In this document: in pieces, positions 45,346 to 56,686 of the stretch
Layout: every line of letters starts with the position of its first letter
Numbering within the stretch: the first letter of the stretch is position 1
NCBI GenBank assembly: GCA_013115135.1
Contig: JABANP010000316.1
Span: 1-59,998 of the forward strand
Source of the DNA: Perkinsus olseni
Lineage: Eukaryota > Perkinsozoa > Perkinsida > Perkinsidae
Reading direction: 5' to 3'
Length of the DNA stretch: 59,998 nt
The notes under the pieces: model-generated
Told to the model about the DNA's origin: nothing
Databases searched by the model: none
What the model saw: the letters and a program-made list of their open reading frames with translations, nothing else
Position numbers and translations under genes: made by a program

Positions 45346-45544
45346 TGATGCTGTTGCCTTCATTGCTGTGATGTCTCTGCCTTGAGTACTGTACAGTGTA
45401 ACTCCGTATTGCTATGTTTCTATAGGTCGCCAAGTTGATCTATTCCACCATAGCTATTTTGTTGCGGTGTACGCAAGTACAATTCTGCCTCTCGGCTTAC
45501 TCTGTGCTGTTGTGTTAAGCACAGTACCTAGGGCATCTGCAACA
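45341..45544 (+). repeat. 5' LTR
   Basis: 204 bp shared with the 3' LTR without a mismatch. The five bases of the true left end (45327-45331) are separated from the rest by the 14-bp insertion. Confidence 0.9.
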
Positions 45545-45546
45545 TC

Positions 45547-45560
45547 TGGTGCCCAGACCC
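45547..45560 (+). promoter_or_regulatory. Primer-binding site
   Basis: TGGTGCCCAGACCC, two bases after the 5' LTR, complementary to a tRNA 3' end (…GGGCACCA). The tRNA species cannot be named from here. Confidence 0.65.
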
Positions 45561-45580
45561 AGGACTTCAAGAACAGCGAG

Positions 45581-46423
45581 ATGCCCTTCAAACTTGAGAG
45601 CGTGCTCAACCCCTATGATGGTGTTGGCGATTTTGCCCTGTGGCTTCGGGATTTTGATACTGTGGCGTCGGCTTCTAGGTGGAATGCCAAGCAAAAAGAG
45701 GAATACATCGTCCTCTTCATGGTGGGTTCTGCTAAGGACGTCGCTAGACAAGCAGTTGATGAGGTAGACGAGGATGCCGAAGATGATGCCGCGTATGTGA
45801 ACGTGGTGAAAGCATGAGGGCAAGCATTTTCATTGAAGACCCATGAGGCTTGGAGGCTGCTCACTACAAGAACCTGGGATGTAGCCCGTGATACAGTGGA
45901 CGGTGTGATGGCCGAGTTCCGCCGCTACATCAAGGTCCTTGGTGTCATGACTCCTGTTCCGACGGAGATCATCCTGAGGGAGAGCCTTATGGCTTGTTTC
46001 CCTGAGGATGTCAGGCGATCCATTGAGGTATTCTACGAGGACGGAAAGGAGCTGAGTTTGGCCGACATTGTTGCCAAAGCCAGAACCTTGTTGAAAACTC
46101 ACCAACGTGCATCACCGTCTGTAGCTGCTGGTGTGGTGACAGGTGGCAAATATTGTTATAAATGTAAGCGTGTCGGTCATACTGCATCGGAATGCAGGCG
46201 AGTGGGTGATGGGAAGGGTCAACCCCCTCAGCAAGGACAAACTGGCAAGGGCAAGGGGCCTCGATGCTTTCGTTGTCATAAAGTAGGGCATATCGCCCGA
46301 GAGTGTCCGTCGAGGAAGCAGTCGTCCGTTGGAGCAGCAGGAGCAGCTGTCCAAGAACAATCTGATCTGGGTTTTCCGCCGGCAAGGCAACCTCAGGAGG
46401 GCGGGGTTTCCTTGCATATGTAA
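45581..46423 (+). CDS. Gag polyprotein with one in-frame stop
   Basis: First ATG after the LTR at 45581 (MPFKLESVLNPYDGVGDFAL). A capsid-like helical region includes KQKEEYIVLFMVGSAKDVAR and AWRLLTTRTWDVARDTVDGV. Two zinc knuckles, CYKCKRVGHTASEC and CFRCHKVGHIAREC, follow near the C-terminus. A TGA at 45815-45817 splits the frame after VVKA; the rest continues in the same frame. The end (SLHM, stop 46424) overlaps a -1 frame that leads into the protease. Confidence 0.75.
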
Positions 46424-46424
46424 A

Positions 46425-46818
46425 ACGTCCTCACCTACTCTGTAGATTTGGCCAAGAAGAGCACCAGGTCCCGGTCGATACTGGGTGTGACAGTAGCCTG
46501 ATAAGTGCACAGTTTGTTGAGAAGAAGGGTATCCCTGTGGAGACGTCTACGGGACCGGTATCTTTCCGACTTATGGATTCATCTGCCACTATGAAAAGCC
46601 ATGGCATTGTGAAGGTTGGCGTTGAATACCTGTCAGCAAATGGTTGGGTCCATGTCACACAAAACTTCCATGTTGTTAAGAACACTGCTCTCGGACCGGT
46701 GGTGCTGGGCAATGACTTTGCGGCTCTACATTGTCAGGGTATGACATGGGATGAGCACGGCCAGATCACTGTTGCTGCACGGGTGTGCGAGGAGAAGGTG
46801 AGGAGGTTGAGGAGGTGA
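46425..46818 (+). CDS. Retropepsin-type protease domain of pol
   Basis: Frame -1 relative to gag: VKRPHLLCRFGQEEHQVPVD then TGCDSSLISAQF, the DTG active site, and later LGPVVLGNDFAALH, the flap and C-terminal strand of an aspartic protease. It ends at 46818; the downstream frame is shifted by one. Confidence 0.7.
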
Positions 46819-47075
46819 AGACATATGGGCTACCTAATTTACCGGGCGTGAAGGTCTATGAATATGCCGATGGGAAGGTTGAGATTGTGAGCTCTGACTT
46901 CTACTTGTGACGGGAGCCCGGTGAGACACAGTTCACGTGCCGGTGGGTGTGGAGGAACGGTCATGCACCTGAACCATTTCACTCTGCTAACCGTGGTGAC
47001 TAGAACCCCAAGCTCACTGAGAAGGAGGAGAAGGAGTTAGCCGCTGAGGTTGAGAAGCTGATCCAGAACAGTTGG

Positions 47076-49796
47076 GTGAAGGAGTTCAATGATGAGGTCT
47101 ATAACATCATACCCTGGGTGTTAGTTCCACAACCCCATAAAAGCACAGCATTAAGGATGTGTCTTGATTCTCGACTCTTGAATAAGTACCTCGTCAACGA
47201 TCCGATCCGTGATATGGTGAACTGTGTCGACACTCTGCACAAGTGGCGATCCGTCACTAAAGGGTACACCTTGGATGTGACGAAGTGCTACTATACGGTG
47301 CGAATGTGCCCGTCTCTGTACAAGTACATGGTGGTGATGATAAACAGTGCACTGTATTGTATGACAGTGCTACCCTTTGGTGTCTGCTTTGCACCAAAGG
47401 CGGTCACTGCTGTGATCACCTTCTTACTCAAGGATGTTCCCTTTCCTACTTCGTCATTCATCGATGATGTAATCATCGAGGAGGAGAATGATGTGGAGGT
47501 TCCAGTGAACGAGTCGGGCCAGTTACAGTATGATCCGCCAGCTGTTGTTGCTGTGCGGGAGGCCTTGGCGAGGGGGAACATGTACTGTAAGCCAGCACAG
47601 ATCATTGGTGCGCCGCGCAGTAGGGTCCTTGGTCTTGATTTGCATATTCAGGATAGTGTGGTATGCTGGAGACGACGACAAGATCAGTCCCTGGATGTGG
47701 ATCTCTGTGGATCTCTGACTAAGCGCGATGTGGCTCGGTGGTGTGGCCGAGTGGTAGGTCATGTTCCTATCGCCGGTTGGCTTCGTCCTCATGTAGCATC
47801 TCTGCTGCGTGCAGTGAGCCGTACGCCATGGGACGAGGAACTGGACGACTTCCTGCTGGACTTGGTGCGGTACATCGTTGAGAAGTTGGAGGAGGTCGGT
47901 GATCCAGCACGAGGAGCATGGTTCTGTCCGAGTCCATTGTCGAGGGATCCTGAGGGCAACAAGCTTTATCACTGGCACATCTATTGTGATGCATCAAATG
48001 CTGCTATGGGTGCGGTCTTGGCCTATGGCCTTCCTGATGGCCCACTCACTGTGGTTCGTGATGCATCCTGGTTACTTGACCGTCGAGCTCTTCTCCGACA
48101 TGTGAATGTTAATGAACTTTGCGGTGCGGCTCGAGCTCTCGCGTGGGCAACCCCCTTCATTGGTGGACACGTCCATCTTCACGTTGACAATGAGTGTGTT
48201 AGGGCGTGGATTGAGAAGTTCATGCGAGGCGAGGCTGTCAAGAAGGGCGGTTTGTCAGCTACGGTGGTTGGTCGGAGACTCCAATCCATATATGACGTTG
48301 CTGAGACCTACGAGAGCTTCACTGTGCATCGTCTTGATACCTCAGCTAATCTAGCTGATCCACTGAGTAGAGTTGATGCTTCTTTCAGTAATCTTCTCAG
48401 CTACTGTGAGATAGGTGATGATGAGCAAATTGATGTTGAGAACGATCTGCTCACTGATGGTGCTGAAACTTCACCGGTTGGCTGTGCTGGTATAGCTACT
48501 AAGCTGGTTGGTGACGAGCTCATCCTCGACCTGGGAACAGTGGTTGAAGCTCAGTATGATGATGATATCCTCTTCAAAGTACGCCGTGCACTGAGAGAAG
48601 GCCGGTCCTTTCCTGAAGACGTTCCAGTTGATCTGCAACAAGTGGCCACAAGTTTCGAGATTGATGACGTCGATGTCCTAGTGCGGCGATACTACGCCGC
48701 CTATCAGGGAAAGGAGGTCGTGGTGCCAGTACTTCCTGGCCAGTTAGTCGCCGAGTTGGTTCACTCCGTGCATGGGTTACTATGCCATGCTGGCATGAGG
48801 CGTACATTGGAGGAAATCACTGGTATGGTCTGGTTCAGTAAGATCTGTGACATCGTCACTGAGATGCTACAAAGCTGTGATATCTGTGTTCGTAAGACGA
48901 AGCCCCTGTTGGTGAAACATGATGTTGGTCTCTTCTCTCCTAGTCTTTTGAGAGAGGCGACACCATGGTCTATAGTGTGTGCGGATATTGTCTATCTGCC
49001 ACCTGGGGTACCTTACCTGTCACAGCAGTGCGTGGTTCCTAAGTTTGCCTGCTTGTGCAAGATATCTGGTGAAGATGTTAAGTCTGTCGCAGTTGCTTTT
49101 GAACAAGTCTGGCAGGTTATCGGTAAGCGTCCGCAGTACCTGTTGACTGATAATGGTGCGGCCTTTCTGAGTTGTAACCTACCAAACGTTACCAGGCTGT
49201 TCACTGCGCCATATTCAAGTCCATCCAATGGTATGATAGAGTCACTGCATCGTACGGTGCGACTATGGATGCGCTCTTCAATGGCTGATGACGACAGCCT
49301 TTCGCCAGATAATGCTGTCAGCAAGGTGATGAAGGCCTACAATAGCACGGTCCACTCTGTTACACGTCGTATACCGGTAGAAGTATTCAAGCTGGATCCT
49401 ATTGGTGAGGCTTCCGATCGTGTGGAGTGGGAACGCCTGGTTAATAATGCTGTCAAGTTGGCTGAGGAGAAGCTGCAACGGTCTACGAAGCATGATTTAT
49501 TTCCAGGTGCAATTGTTCGCTTACGTGATGTTCATATTGCTTTGCGTAAGTCGGATCAGCCGCCTTATGCTGAGAAAAGGTGGCGTATTATAGGATTTCT
49601 TTCGAATAAAGGACTTGTTACCGATCGAGATTCTTCTGATTATGGCCTCTTCAGGAAAGCAAAAATTATATGTGAGAAAGAAATAAAAGTAGTTCATGTC
49701 TCACGTCTTATTCGTTGCTTTCCAGCTGAGGTTGATGTTGAAGATTTACGTAGAGCTATGCGTAGGCTCCAGAGGGACAGTTCATCAGTGCAGTGA
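47076..49796 (+). CDS. Pol: reverse transcriptase, RNase H and integrase (about 906 residues)
   Basis: RT: LVPQPHKSTALRMCLDSRLL, then YTLDVTKCYYTVRMC, LPFGVCFAPKAVTAVI and SSFIDDVIIEEE (the YxDD box as FIDD). RNase H: WHIYCDASNAAMGAVLAYGL, ELCGAARALAWA, LHVDNECVRAWI and RLDTSANLADPLSRVDA. Integrase: HSVHGLLCHAGMRRTLEEIT with CDICVRKT (HHCC finger), then SIVCADIVYL, LTDNGAAFLS and SPSNGMIESLHR (D,D,E). The frame extends upstream to about 47004, where TAG precedes it; another TGA lies at 46908-46910. The large intact frame suggests a young element. Confidence 0.9.
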   Translation: MKEFNDEVYNIIPWVLVPQPHKSTALRMCLDSRLLNKYLVNDPIRDMVNCVDTLHKWRSVTKGYTLDVTKCYYTVRMCPSLYKYMVVMINSALYCMTVLPFGVCFAPKAVTAVITFLLKDVPFPTSSFIDDVIIEEENDVEVPVNESGQLQYDPPAVVAVREALARGNMYCKPAQIIGAPRSRVLGLDLHIQDSVVCWRRRQDQSLDVDLCGSLTKRDVARWCGRVVGHVPIAGWLRPHVASLLRAVSRTPWDEELDDFLLDLVRYIVEKLEEVGDPARGAWFCPSPLSRDPEGNKLYHWHIYCDASNAAMGAVLAYGLPDGPLTVVRDASWLLDRRALLRHVNVNELCGAARALAWATPFIGGHVHLHVDNECVRAWIEKFMRGEAVKKGGLSATVVGRRLQSIYDVAETYESFTVHRLDTSANLADPLSRVDASFSNLLSYCEIGDDEQIDVENDLLTDGAETSPVGCAGIATKLVGDELILDLGTVVEAQYDDDILFKVRRALREGRSFPEDVPVDLQQVATSFEIDDVDVLVRRYYAAYQGKEVVVPVLPGQLVAELVHSVHGLLCHAGMRRTLEEITGMVWFSKICDIVTEMLQSCDICVRKTKPLLVKHDVGLFSPSLLREATPWSIVCADIVYLPPGVPYLSQQCVVPKFACLCKISGEDVKSVAVAFEQVWQVIGKRPQYLLTDNGAAFLSCNLPNVTRLFTAPYSSPSNGMIESLHRTVRLWMRSSMADDDSLSPDNAVSKVMKAYNSTVHSVTRRIPVEVFKLDPIGEASDRVEWERLVNNAVKLAEEKLQRSTKHDLFPGAIVRLRDVHIALRKSDQPPYAEKRWRIIGFLSNKGLVTDRDSSDYGLFRKAKIICEKEIKVVHVSRLIRCFPAEVDVEDLRRAMRRLQRDSSSVQ

Positions 49797-49883
49797 GTTA
49801 CTAGCACTGACGCATTTCTTTCGTTATTTCCCTCGGGCCTATTAGCTAGAATTTCATCACAGAATTTCGGCAAGGAGGGCGGA

Positions 49884-50087
49884 TGCTGTGATGCTGTTGC
49901 CTTCATTGCTGTGATGTCTCTGCCTTGAGTACTGTACAGTGTAACTCCGTATTGCTATGTTTCTATAGGTCGCCAAGTTGATCTATTCCACCATAGCTAT
50001 TTTGTTGCGGTGTACGCAAGTACAATTCTGCCTCTCGGCTTACTCTGTGCTGTTGTGTTAAGCACAGTACCTAGGGCATCTGCAACA
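49884..50087 (+). repeat. 3' LTR
   Basis: Identical to 45341-45544; preceded by a purine-rich tract and followed by the target duplication ATCGG. Confidence 0.92.
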
Positions 50088-50092
50088 ATCGG

Positions 50093-51196
50093 CAAGGCAA
50101 ACTATGTGTCCACCGGCACAGGAAATCTCCGATCTCGAATCAGCTGAGCCGGCTTGAGAAGCTTCCAAAAAGCAGAACTGCATGGGGCATGCTGTTGATT
50201 ATGTCAACATTATAAAGATTGTGAGGTATTGTTCTTGCGGTCGTAAGAGATGTTCCCCCATTCACTGGCGTCGAGTCAGAAGTGCCTGACGAAGTCCCTC
50301 CAGTTCTCCACAGAAATGACGACATTAATCTCAGATTCGTCAGAGTAGGATTACACGACAACAGGACGGCTCACGAACTGCAACATTGACTGACCCCGCC
50401 TCGGAATTCTCTTCAGTGACACGAGCGTGATCGTTAATGGCATTAACACGATATCAACTTAATGTCGAAACAAGGTTACCGTGTAGGAAGGCAACTATGA
50501 GCGGGGTGGAAGGGTGTTATATGAGAAAATGATGCAGCTTGGATGCATACGGCAAATACCATTTGCCAAATAGCAAGCGATGAATTCATGCTGAAGCATA
50601 TCGGGACAGGCCCAGTGCTGCACGCTGAGCGTGCGTATTTCCTTGCGCTAGCACGATTATATGGGTGACCCATATCATACATGCCGGTCGCATGGAAGCG
50701 TCTCCCTAGTGCACAAGCGGGCATGCTCAATGATACACATTGTGTATTACACAATATATCGGTTCAGGTATTCCGGTATGGGAAACGTCCACCCAATGTT
50801 TTGGGCGATTTCAGTCGATTCAATTCCCGTGACAGGAAAGGGCCGGGACACTGGGAATTTCTCAGTGGGAAATCTTGTAGACATTGACGGCCGGGGCGTC
50901 ACTGCCCGAGACCGCCGGGCTGAATCAACTTTCCATCGAGAGCCCAGGATAGATAAAGCTTCTCGACGCTCCGGCCTTCTCGGCCAGTATCCAAGCAAAT
51001 CCAAACCTCCGAGGTCCAACTCTGCATATGCCTACCCCAACCTGACGCTGCGCCCTCTCAAGACTCAGCACGCGCGAAATCGTGACATCCGGCGAGATTA
51101 TCGAGACACCATCCTAGCGTAGAGGAAGACTTGCGATCCGCCTGGGCCGATACATAAGGGCAAGATCTCATAAGCTTACGTAGCACAAGTTGCTCT
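50093..51196. other. Flank without a firmly supported gene
   Basis: A 153-codon plus-strand frame (50661-51122) and a minus-strand frame (50747-51019) overlap. The plus frame (VGNLVDIDGRGVTARDRRAE) is the more protein-like, but neither has a motif or splice support. Confidence 0.3.
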
Positions 51197-51229
51197 TTGC
51201 CGTATGCATTGAAGTTGTATCATCTCCTC

Positions 51230-51603
51230 ATGACCCATCCCACGCTGTTCATGCTCGTCTTTCTACTTATGGTGGCCAGCTTCGCCTTCCCTCCCAGTCA
51301 GCAGTACTTTACTTTGAATAATGTCTTCCTGAGTGCTTGGCAATTCAAACCGTATAACGCGGTTAATATTACCTTCACTATACAATTCCATGGTTATACT
51401 TTCGCCGTGTTGCCCGCGTGAAGGCGGGCCATCCTGATTCGCCCAGAATCGTTGGCGACTGTTATATTCAGCGCCGAGTTATTATCAATTATTATTCTTC
51501 ACGAATCATTCAAGAGATCATTCACTTTTTTCAAGATAAAGATTTTATCGCAAGTCAGGCCGGCAAAGCTCTTGAAGTCAACTTTTATCGGGTTGAGTTG
51601 TGA
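51230..51603 (+). pseudogene. Possible secreted-protein gene, frame broken once
   Basis: ATG at 51230: MTHPTLFMLVFLLMVASFAF is a strong signal peptide. Then QQYFTLNNVFLSAWQFKPYN, stopping at 51421. The next frame, shifted by one, begins at once: DSPRIVGDCYIQRRVIINYY to KALEVNFYRVEL. Layout (leader, beta-rich part, one-base frame change, second half) mirrors the gene at 32773-33601 but sequence similarity is not obvious. Confidence 0.35.
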
Positions 51604-51970
51604 ATCCAGGAGCAGCACGGGGCATTCCGGAGACTCCTTGGGTGTAATGTTTGCTTAGGCATGGTTTGACCTTCCAGTCTAATGGATACAAATATTGGTC
51701 TATAGTGTCTATCTCCGTAGCGCTCAGGGTGGTTTCAGCTCAAACCAAAATTCCCATATCGCAGGCGACGCGATCTCTACGGAATCCGTAGTACGGATAA
51801 CGAGCGTATAGCCTCCTATTGCTTAAGAGTCATCGACCAAAGGCTTTGGTTTAAAGCTGTATCATACAGCCTGTATGCTGCAACTTGCAACAATCTCAGT
51901 CCAACAGGGGCGGTAAGTGGATACTGAGGTAAGAGGTGATTCAGAGTCTGAGAGTCTGAAAAATTTTTTA

Positions 51971-52128
51971 AGTAATCGATACACTCCGTGTGTCGAAGGA
52001 AAATCCACGGTAGTCCGCCGCAGGAGACAATCGTGTGTATGCGTGCGGGGCGGTGTACGTCACCGAGCCGTTCATCGTGAGAGGTCAGCGTCTGGCACGG
52101 TAGTGCCGGGTGTCCTGTCGATGTTTTT
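51971..52128 (+). repeat. 158-bp direct repeat Q, copy 1
   Basis: AGTAATCGATACACTCCGTG to GATGTTTTT, identical to 57439-57596. It is preceded by GTCTGAAAAATTTTTT, which also borders the 67-bp palindrome. Confidence 0.9.
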
Positions 52129-52221
52129 GACCTACGTCGCTCCGGACACGAGCTCGGTTTGCAGCTCCCGCAAGGTTGAGTTCACCTTGCTCCGCCGCCC
52201 TCTCCTCCTTGGGGCTCTCCC

Positions 52222-52385
52222 TCACCTGCAGTCTCTCACGACTCTCGGGACTCTCACGCTCCCATTTGGCACACTCTGCCTCCCTCCTGCCGTGCTACCC
52301 GCATCACCTGCAGTCTCTCACGACTCTCGGGACTCTCACGCTCCCATTTGGCACACTCTGCCTCCCTCCTGCCGTGCTACCCGCC
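52222..52385. repeat. 82-bp tandem duplication
   Basis: TCACCTGCAGTCTCTCACGA at 52222 and 52304 starts two near-identical 82-bp units. Confidence 0.85.
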
Positions 52386-52412
52386 TCCCGCCTCCCGCCA
52401 GTGGCTCGGAGC

Positions 52413-52432
52413 CACTGGCAGCCAGTGACTGG
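52413..52432. repeat. 14-bp-type hairpin
   Basis: CACTGG is followed by CAG, CCAGTG and ACTGG (three-base centre). Confidence 0.75.
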
Positions 52433-52946
52433 CTCCCATGCACGCCCCCGTGCAGCACTTTACCCCCGGGTTACCACTTGACTCAACACAGGCGTTACGA
52501 AACTGTGCTTGTCTCCACTTCCTGGGGTCCACGTGCGCTCCTCTTCCCCCCGGGGGGGCCCGCGGGTTCTCTCCCCCTCTAGGCGTCACCGATGTACGCA
52601 CGCCGGGGGTACACACGCCACTTCTTCCCAGTGTGCCTCCCCAGCTTCGCCTCGGGACGGCTTGTCCGCTGGGTTTGCTTCTGAGGCTACTCGGGAGGAA
52701 CGGATCGCGATGTGTTTCACGGCAACGTATTCCCACAACCGCCCTGACTACGCCGTTCACGTCCGGCGAGCCGGCTGACTCCTTCAACTGCCGAGTTGGT
52801 GTCGGACACTCTGTTGTCGGGTGCGCTGTAGACTTTCTGCTCCCTTTTTCGTAGAAAGGGCGTCCTAGACAGTTTCTGTATCGCGCCGAGCTGGGCCTGC
52901 GACTCCCTTTGCGGTTGAGTCTCGCCTTGCTCCACTGCCTCCGTCA

Positions 52947-53268
52947 CTCCTTGCGCCTTGCCCAGGGGTCGTGCCTTGCACACTCCTTCTCCCCCTCGTG
53001 CCTTGCCAGTGGCACGCTGTCCCGTTCACGTGCCCCTCTGGCTCCCCTCGTTCTCGTGCGCGCCCCGTGCTCCTCTCCCCGGCGCGTGTCCCCTGGGCCA
53101 GGATCCCTGGCGCCTCCGCCCGTACTCGAGGCTGGGACCGCTCCTTGCGCCTTGCCTAGGGGTCGTGCCTTGCACACTACCCCGCTCCCTCGTGCTTTGC
53201 CAGTGGCCCGCTGCCACGTTCACGCGCCACTCTGGCTTCCCTCCCCCTCGTGCATGATCTGTGCTCTC
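52947..53268. repeat. Imperfect ~194-bp tandem duplication
   Basis: CTCCTTGCGCCTTGCC begins units at 52947 and 53141, with GGGGTCGTGCCTTGCACACT in both. Confidence 0.7.
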
Positions 53269-53269
53269 C

Positions 53270-56200
53270 TCCTCGCTGCTTGTTTCTTGGCGCCTCCGTC
53301 TGTACTCGACTCGACTAACTCGAGGCTTGGACCGCCGTCACGGCGGCGCCGTACCTCATGCTACGGGTCTCTGTGACTCGCCAGATCCCACCGTTCCCAG
53401 TGTTGTGCCAACACTCTCTGCACGTTGTGGGAACTTCCTTGGCGCCGTGTTATAGTCTGTTCTCCTGCAACTTCCCAGCTGACCACCACCTGTAGCGACA
53501 TGCCCGCCGGTTCTGTGCCTCAGGGGTGCACGACTGCTGATGGAACACAACCTTTTTTTTCCATCGCCGGCCTACACCCTCACCTCGGGAGGGTTTTGTC
53601 AGCCGGGTTCGCTTCCGACTCTGCCCTTGCGACGAACGTGCCGTCGTGGTCCACCGCGGTATCCTCCCTGTGGGCCACAGGCTGTGGCCCACAGGCTGTG
53701 CAAGGCTCCCACAGGCTGTGGGAGTCTTTCACACCTGGCAGACTACGCGGTTCACATCCACCATAGAAGCGGTTGACGTCGGCTGCGGCGCGCCCGCCGC
53801 CGCCTCCCTCTTCGCCCCGACGTTCCCGGCGGACGCTTCCCGCCTTCCGGACTTGCAGTTCCCGGGCTTCCTCGCTTAGCCTTGAGCGCCTTATCGGCTG
53901 CTCGGTTTCTCGGCGGGGGATCCCGACAAGCCGTGGTTCTCTCCTTCCCTGCTTACTCCACTGCTACACGTCTGCTTCGGCCTAGTTGCTCCCTGAGGGA
54001 AGTTCCCTCTTAGAGGGACTACTCCTTCCCGGGGCCCCCAGGCTCGGGGGTTCGTAGTACCACCTTAGTACCCGCCTGTACGCCTTTCGTGGCACATCCT
54101 TTCTCTCTTGCGGTCTTGAGTATCCCTTCGAGGGGGCTTCGGCCGCATTAGCTCCGCTTGTTACTCTACTCACGTACACCTTCGAGCGGCTTTGCCGCTA
54201 TCTTGTGCCAAGCTTCTTGTCCCCGTCCCCTCCCAGTGGGCTAGTGGGTAGCACCCTCTATCCGCTTCGTGTCTACTAGCTGGCCTGCTCCTCGGCTCCC
54301 CTTCGCCGTTACTGCTTCTGCGTCGCGATGAGTCTGCTTCCTTACCCTGGGGGGATCAGTACCTACCATCGTCCAGCTCGTACGCCATAATCCGGCTCTC
54401 TGTCTTGCATTTCTTCTGCTCTGGGACCGCCCAAGTGGTCACGTCACGGGCCTCACGTGGATCTGAGGTTCTCGAGGACCTGCCCCCTAGAGGTCTCGAG
54501 GCTCCTTTTGTCTTGCTCCTGTGACAGGCCGCCTCGCTCTCGTCGCGTACTCTTACTTCGGGCGGTCCGCCCGATCGAAACCCGGGTGGATCCGGGATCC
54601 ACACTAGGACATCTCCGAATTCACCGTTCCGCGTCGCGTCACGACGACCCGTGCACTGTACACCCTCTGCGCCTGGCAAGCATAACCCTAGTAGGGTTAC
54701 CCTACCCTTCTGCCGCATCGGCTGCACCAGCACATATCCGGCACTGAGTCCACGCTGTGCCTACCCCAGAGTTGGTCCCTGTGTGTTCCGCAGTGTGGAC
54801 AGCGCAGGTTTCCGCGATGGGCTGTTCGCTCGCTTCGAGTACCTGCGGAAGTCACTGCACACCGCGTCGGTCCTTTCCGCTCTACCCCAGTCCGTTGCCC
54901 GGCAGTGGTTCGGATCGCCTGACGCAATTGGCCCGGCCATGTTGGCCCCACTGCACCTTGCACGGGTCAGGGCTCCCAGATTCGGGATGACTCACTGCTC
55001 TGCACCATGGCACCTGGTTGGACGGCCTTCATCCTGCGCATGATGGCGTCCTGCTCAATGGAAGCTTCCACTGATAGTGTCCTGCTCTTGCAGACTAGCG
55101 GAACGGATTACTCATTCGCTCTCAGCCTCCGAGCCAGAGGTCGGCCCCCGCTGGGTTCCCGCCCGCCCGCGAGTCGAGAAGGCGGTCGAGGAGGTGAACT
55201 CCGGGAGTAACTCCAGGCTCCGCTGGCCTGTTCAGCCACCGCGGCTACTCTATCGTTTGTAGCACCTGCGCGGACTCATTCTCTCCTTACGTGACGCTAG
55301 TTGCGTCATGAGCTTCGGTGTCGTTATCGCCAGTGGCGACTCGCCACCATTTGTGTGTCCACTTCATCCGCGTGATTTGTGACAACTCCTTCGTCTCATA
55401 CCAAAGGCTGTGGTCCACAGCCACCATCTCTTTGTGTCACACAGTTCGTGGAGCTACGTGCCCGTTCACGACGCTTTGAGTCGTCTACTTCGCTCACTGG
55501 GATTTGTCCTCCACTCTGGTGACGCTTCCCGCGTGGACTCCGTTTCGTGCTCAGTGAGCACTGCTCACCCGACGGTACAGGGCGGGCAGATTACCGCTTG
55601 TGGGTACTGCACTGCCGCTACCCGAGCAGCCACCATTCTGCGGCGCAGAATCTGCGCTGCCAGTGCACCAACCCGGCATGCAGTTCATCCAGCATCAGGT
55701 GTCGCTCGGAGTCCGAGCCTCGGACGTGTCCGGATTCTGCTTCCTTCTCTCTACAACCTTCCGGCGGCTGGTGTCGCCTCACACGGGGGAGTTTCTCCTA
55801 CCCTCCTATCCGGCCACTGACTCGTGCTGCTTCGGCAGTAGGCACGGCCTTCACGAGGCCTTCCCGGAGATTCTTCCTCGGTGGGTGTCGGGGTTGTACT
55901 AGCACCTCGCGCATACGGCCTCCCGACCAGCTTCTCCTCGGGGCCCCCGAGTCGGAGGATATCACAGCTGCTGTGATTGCTGCAAACAGCGTCTCCGATC
56001 TCCTTCTACGTTCGTCTCAACCCACGCGGTGCTGCGCTTGAAAGCGTCGCAGATACACCGTATGCGCGACACCAGCAGCTGGCTCGCCCTGCGGCACAGC
56101 ACTCGGTAGGCACTCGTTAATCTCGCTAGTCAGCGGCTCCTCGTTCCCATCGTGAGCGGAGTCGCTTGCGTGACACCACGCAGCGACCATGCGGTGCTTT

Positions 56201-56686
56201 GTGCCGCAGTACTGCCAGGGCACCTCTGCGCTCGCCACCTGACTATGCTACAGCTCCGATTCTCGGCGCGACATTTGCATCAACGCGCAACCTCACCAGT
56301 GACTGACTGGAGCCCCCAGTCAGTGTCTCCTCCAGTCTGGGGGCGACCTTGATCCATCGCATTCCTGTGTATCCAGCAGCTTCGACACAGCTCTGCTTCA
56401 CCTCAGCCTCAGGCGGCGGGGTTGCCCCATTCGGTTAGTTTGGCCGTTAAACCGGCACGAGTCCTGCAACGTAGTGGCCCTACCCTGTAGGACCTACAGC
56501 AGGTGTGCTTCACCCCGTATGGAACTCGCGACGACGGGATTTCCATCACTCGCAGCATTTTCTGAGCATGCAGTGCTGAACCAGGCCACATTATGCCTTT
56601 TTTTAGTCGGAGCTCCGGGGCGTACCACAATGTCTTCACCATCATTTGGTCACGTCCCGTCATGTTCGTCCCCGCTCTATGTGCTT
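53270..56686. other. GC-rich repeat region without a supported gene
   Basis: Many open frames on both strands, as expected from GC-rich, C/T-biased sequence. 52650-52760 and 53580-53770 look like diverged copies of one another (GG(A/G)CGGCTTGTC..., then GACTACGC(C/G)GTTCAC). Several hairpins (55327-55346, 54588-54604, 56294-56320) are present. A Cys pattern on the minus strand near 54700-54800 (LRCPHCGTH) is too little to call. Confidence 0.4.
53681..53694. repeat. 14-bp-type hairpin
   Basis: GGCCACAG is followed by G, CTGTGGCC and CACAG. Confidence 0.8.

Larger units (their letters stand above)
45327..50087 (+). mobile_element. LTR retrotransposon, PR-RT-RNase H-integrase order, identical LTRs
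   Basis: The 204-bp LTRs (45341-45544 and 49884-50087) are identical and begin TG, end CA. A 5-bp target duplication ATCGG lies at 45322-45326 and 50088-50092. The 5' LTR is actually 218 bp because a 14-bp hairpin insertion (45332-45345) follows its first five bases. A primer-binding site TGGTGCCCAGACCC lies at 45547-45560 and a purine tract at 49870-49883. Integrase follows RNase H, so it is not Copia-type; Ty3-like or BEL-like cannot be decided by eye (the ELCGA RNase H motif leans towards BEL). It is recent, yet gag-pol has three stops and two frame changes. Confidence 0.9.

Noticed and set aside
45581..49796. TGA read as tryptophan (altered genetic code)
   Set aside because: Host genes here end at TGA (1993, 4185, 21024) and pol itself ends with TGA, so reassignment is unlikely.
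53705..53725. Palindrome CTCCCACAG-G-CTGTGGGAG
   Set aside because: Perfect stem but no third copy to complete 14 bp; could be an older or different event.
52130..56680. Numerous 60-160-codon frames on both strands
   Set aside because: GC-rich, overlapping frames with no motif, start context or paralogue; expected by chance at this composition.
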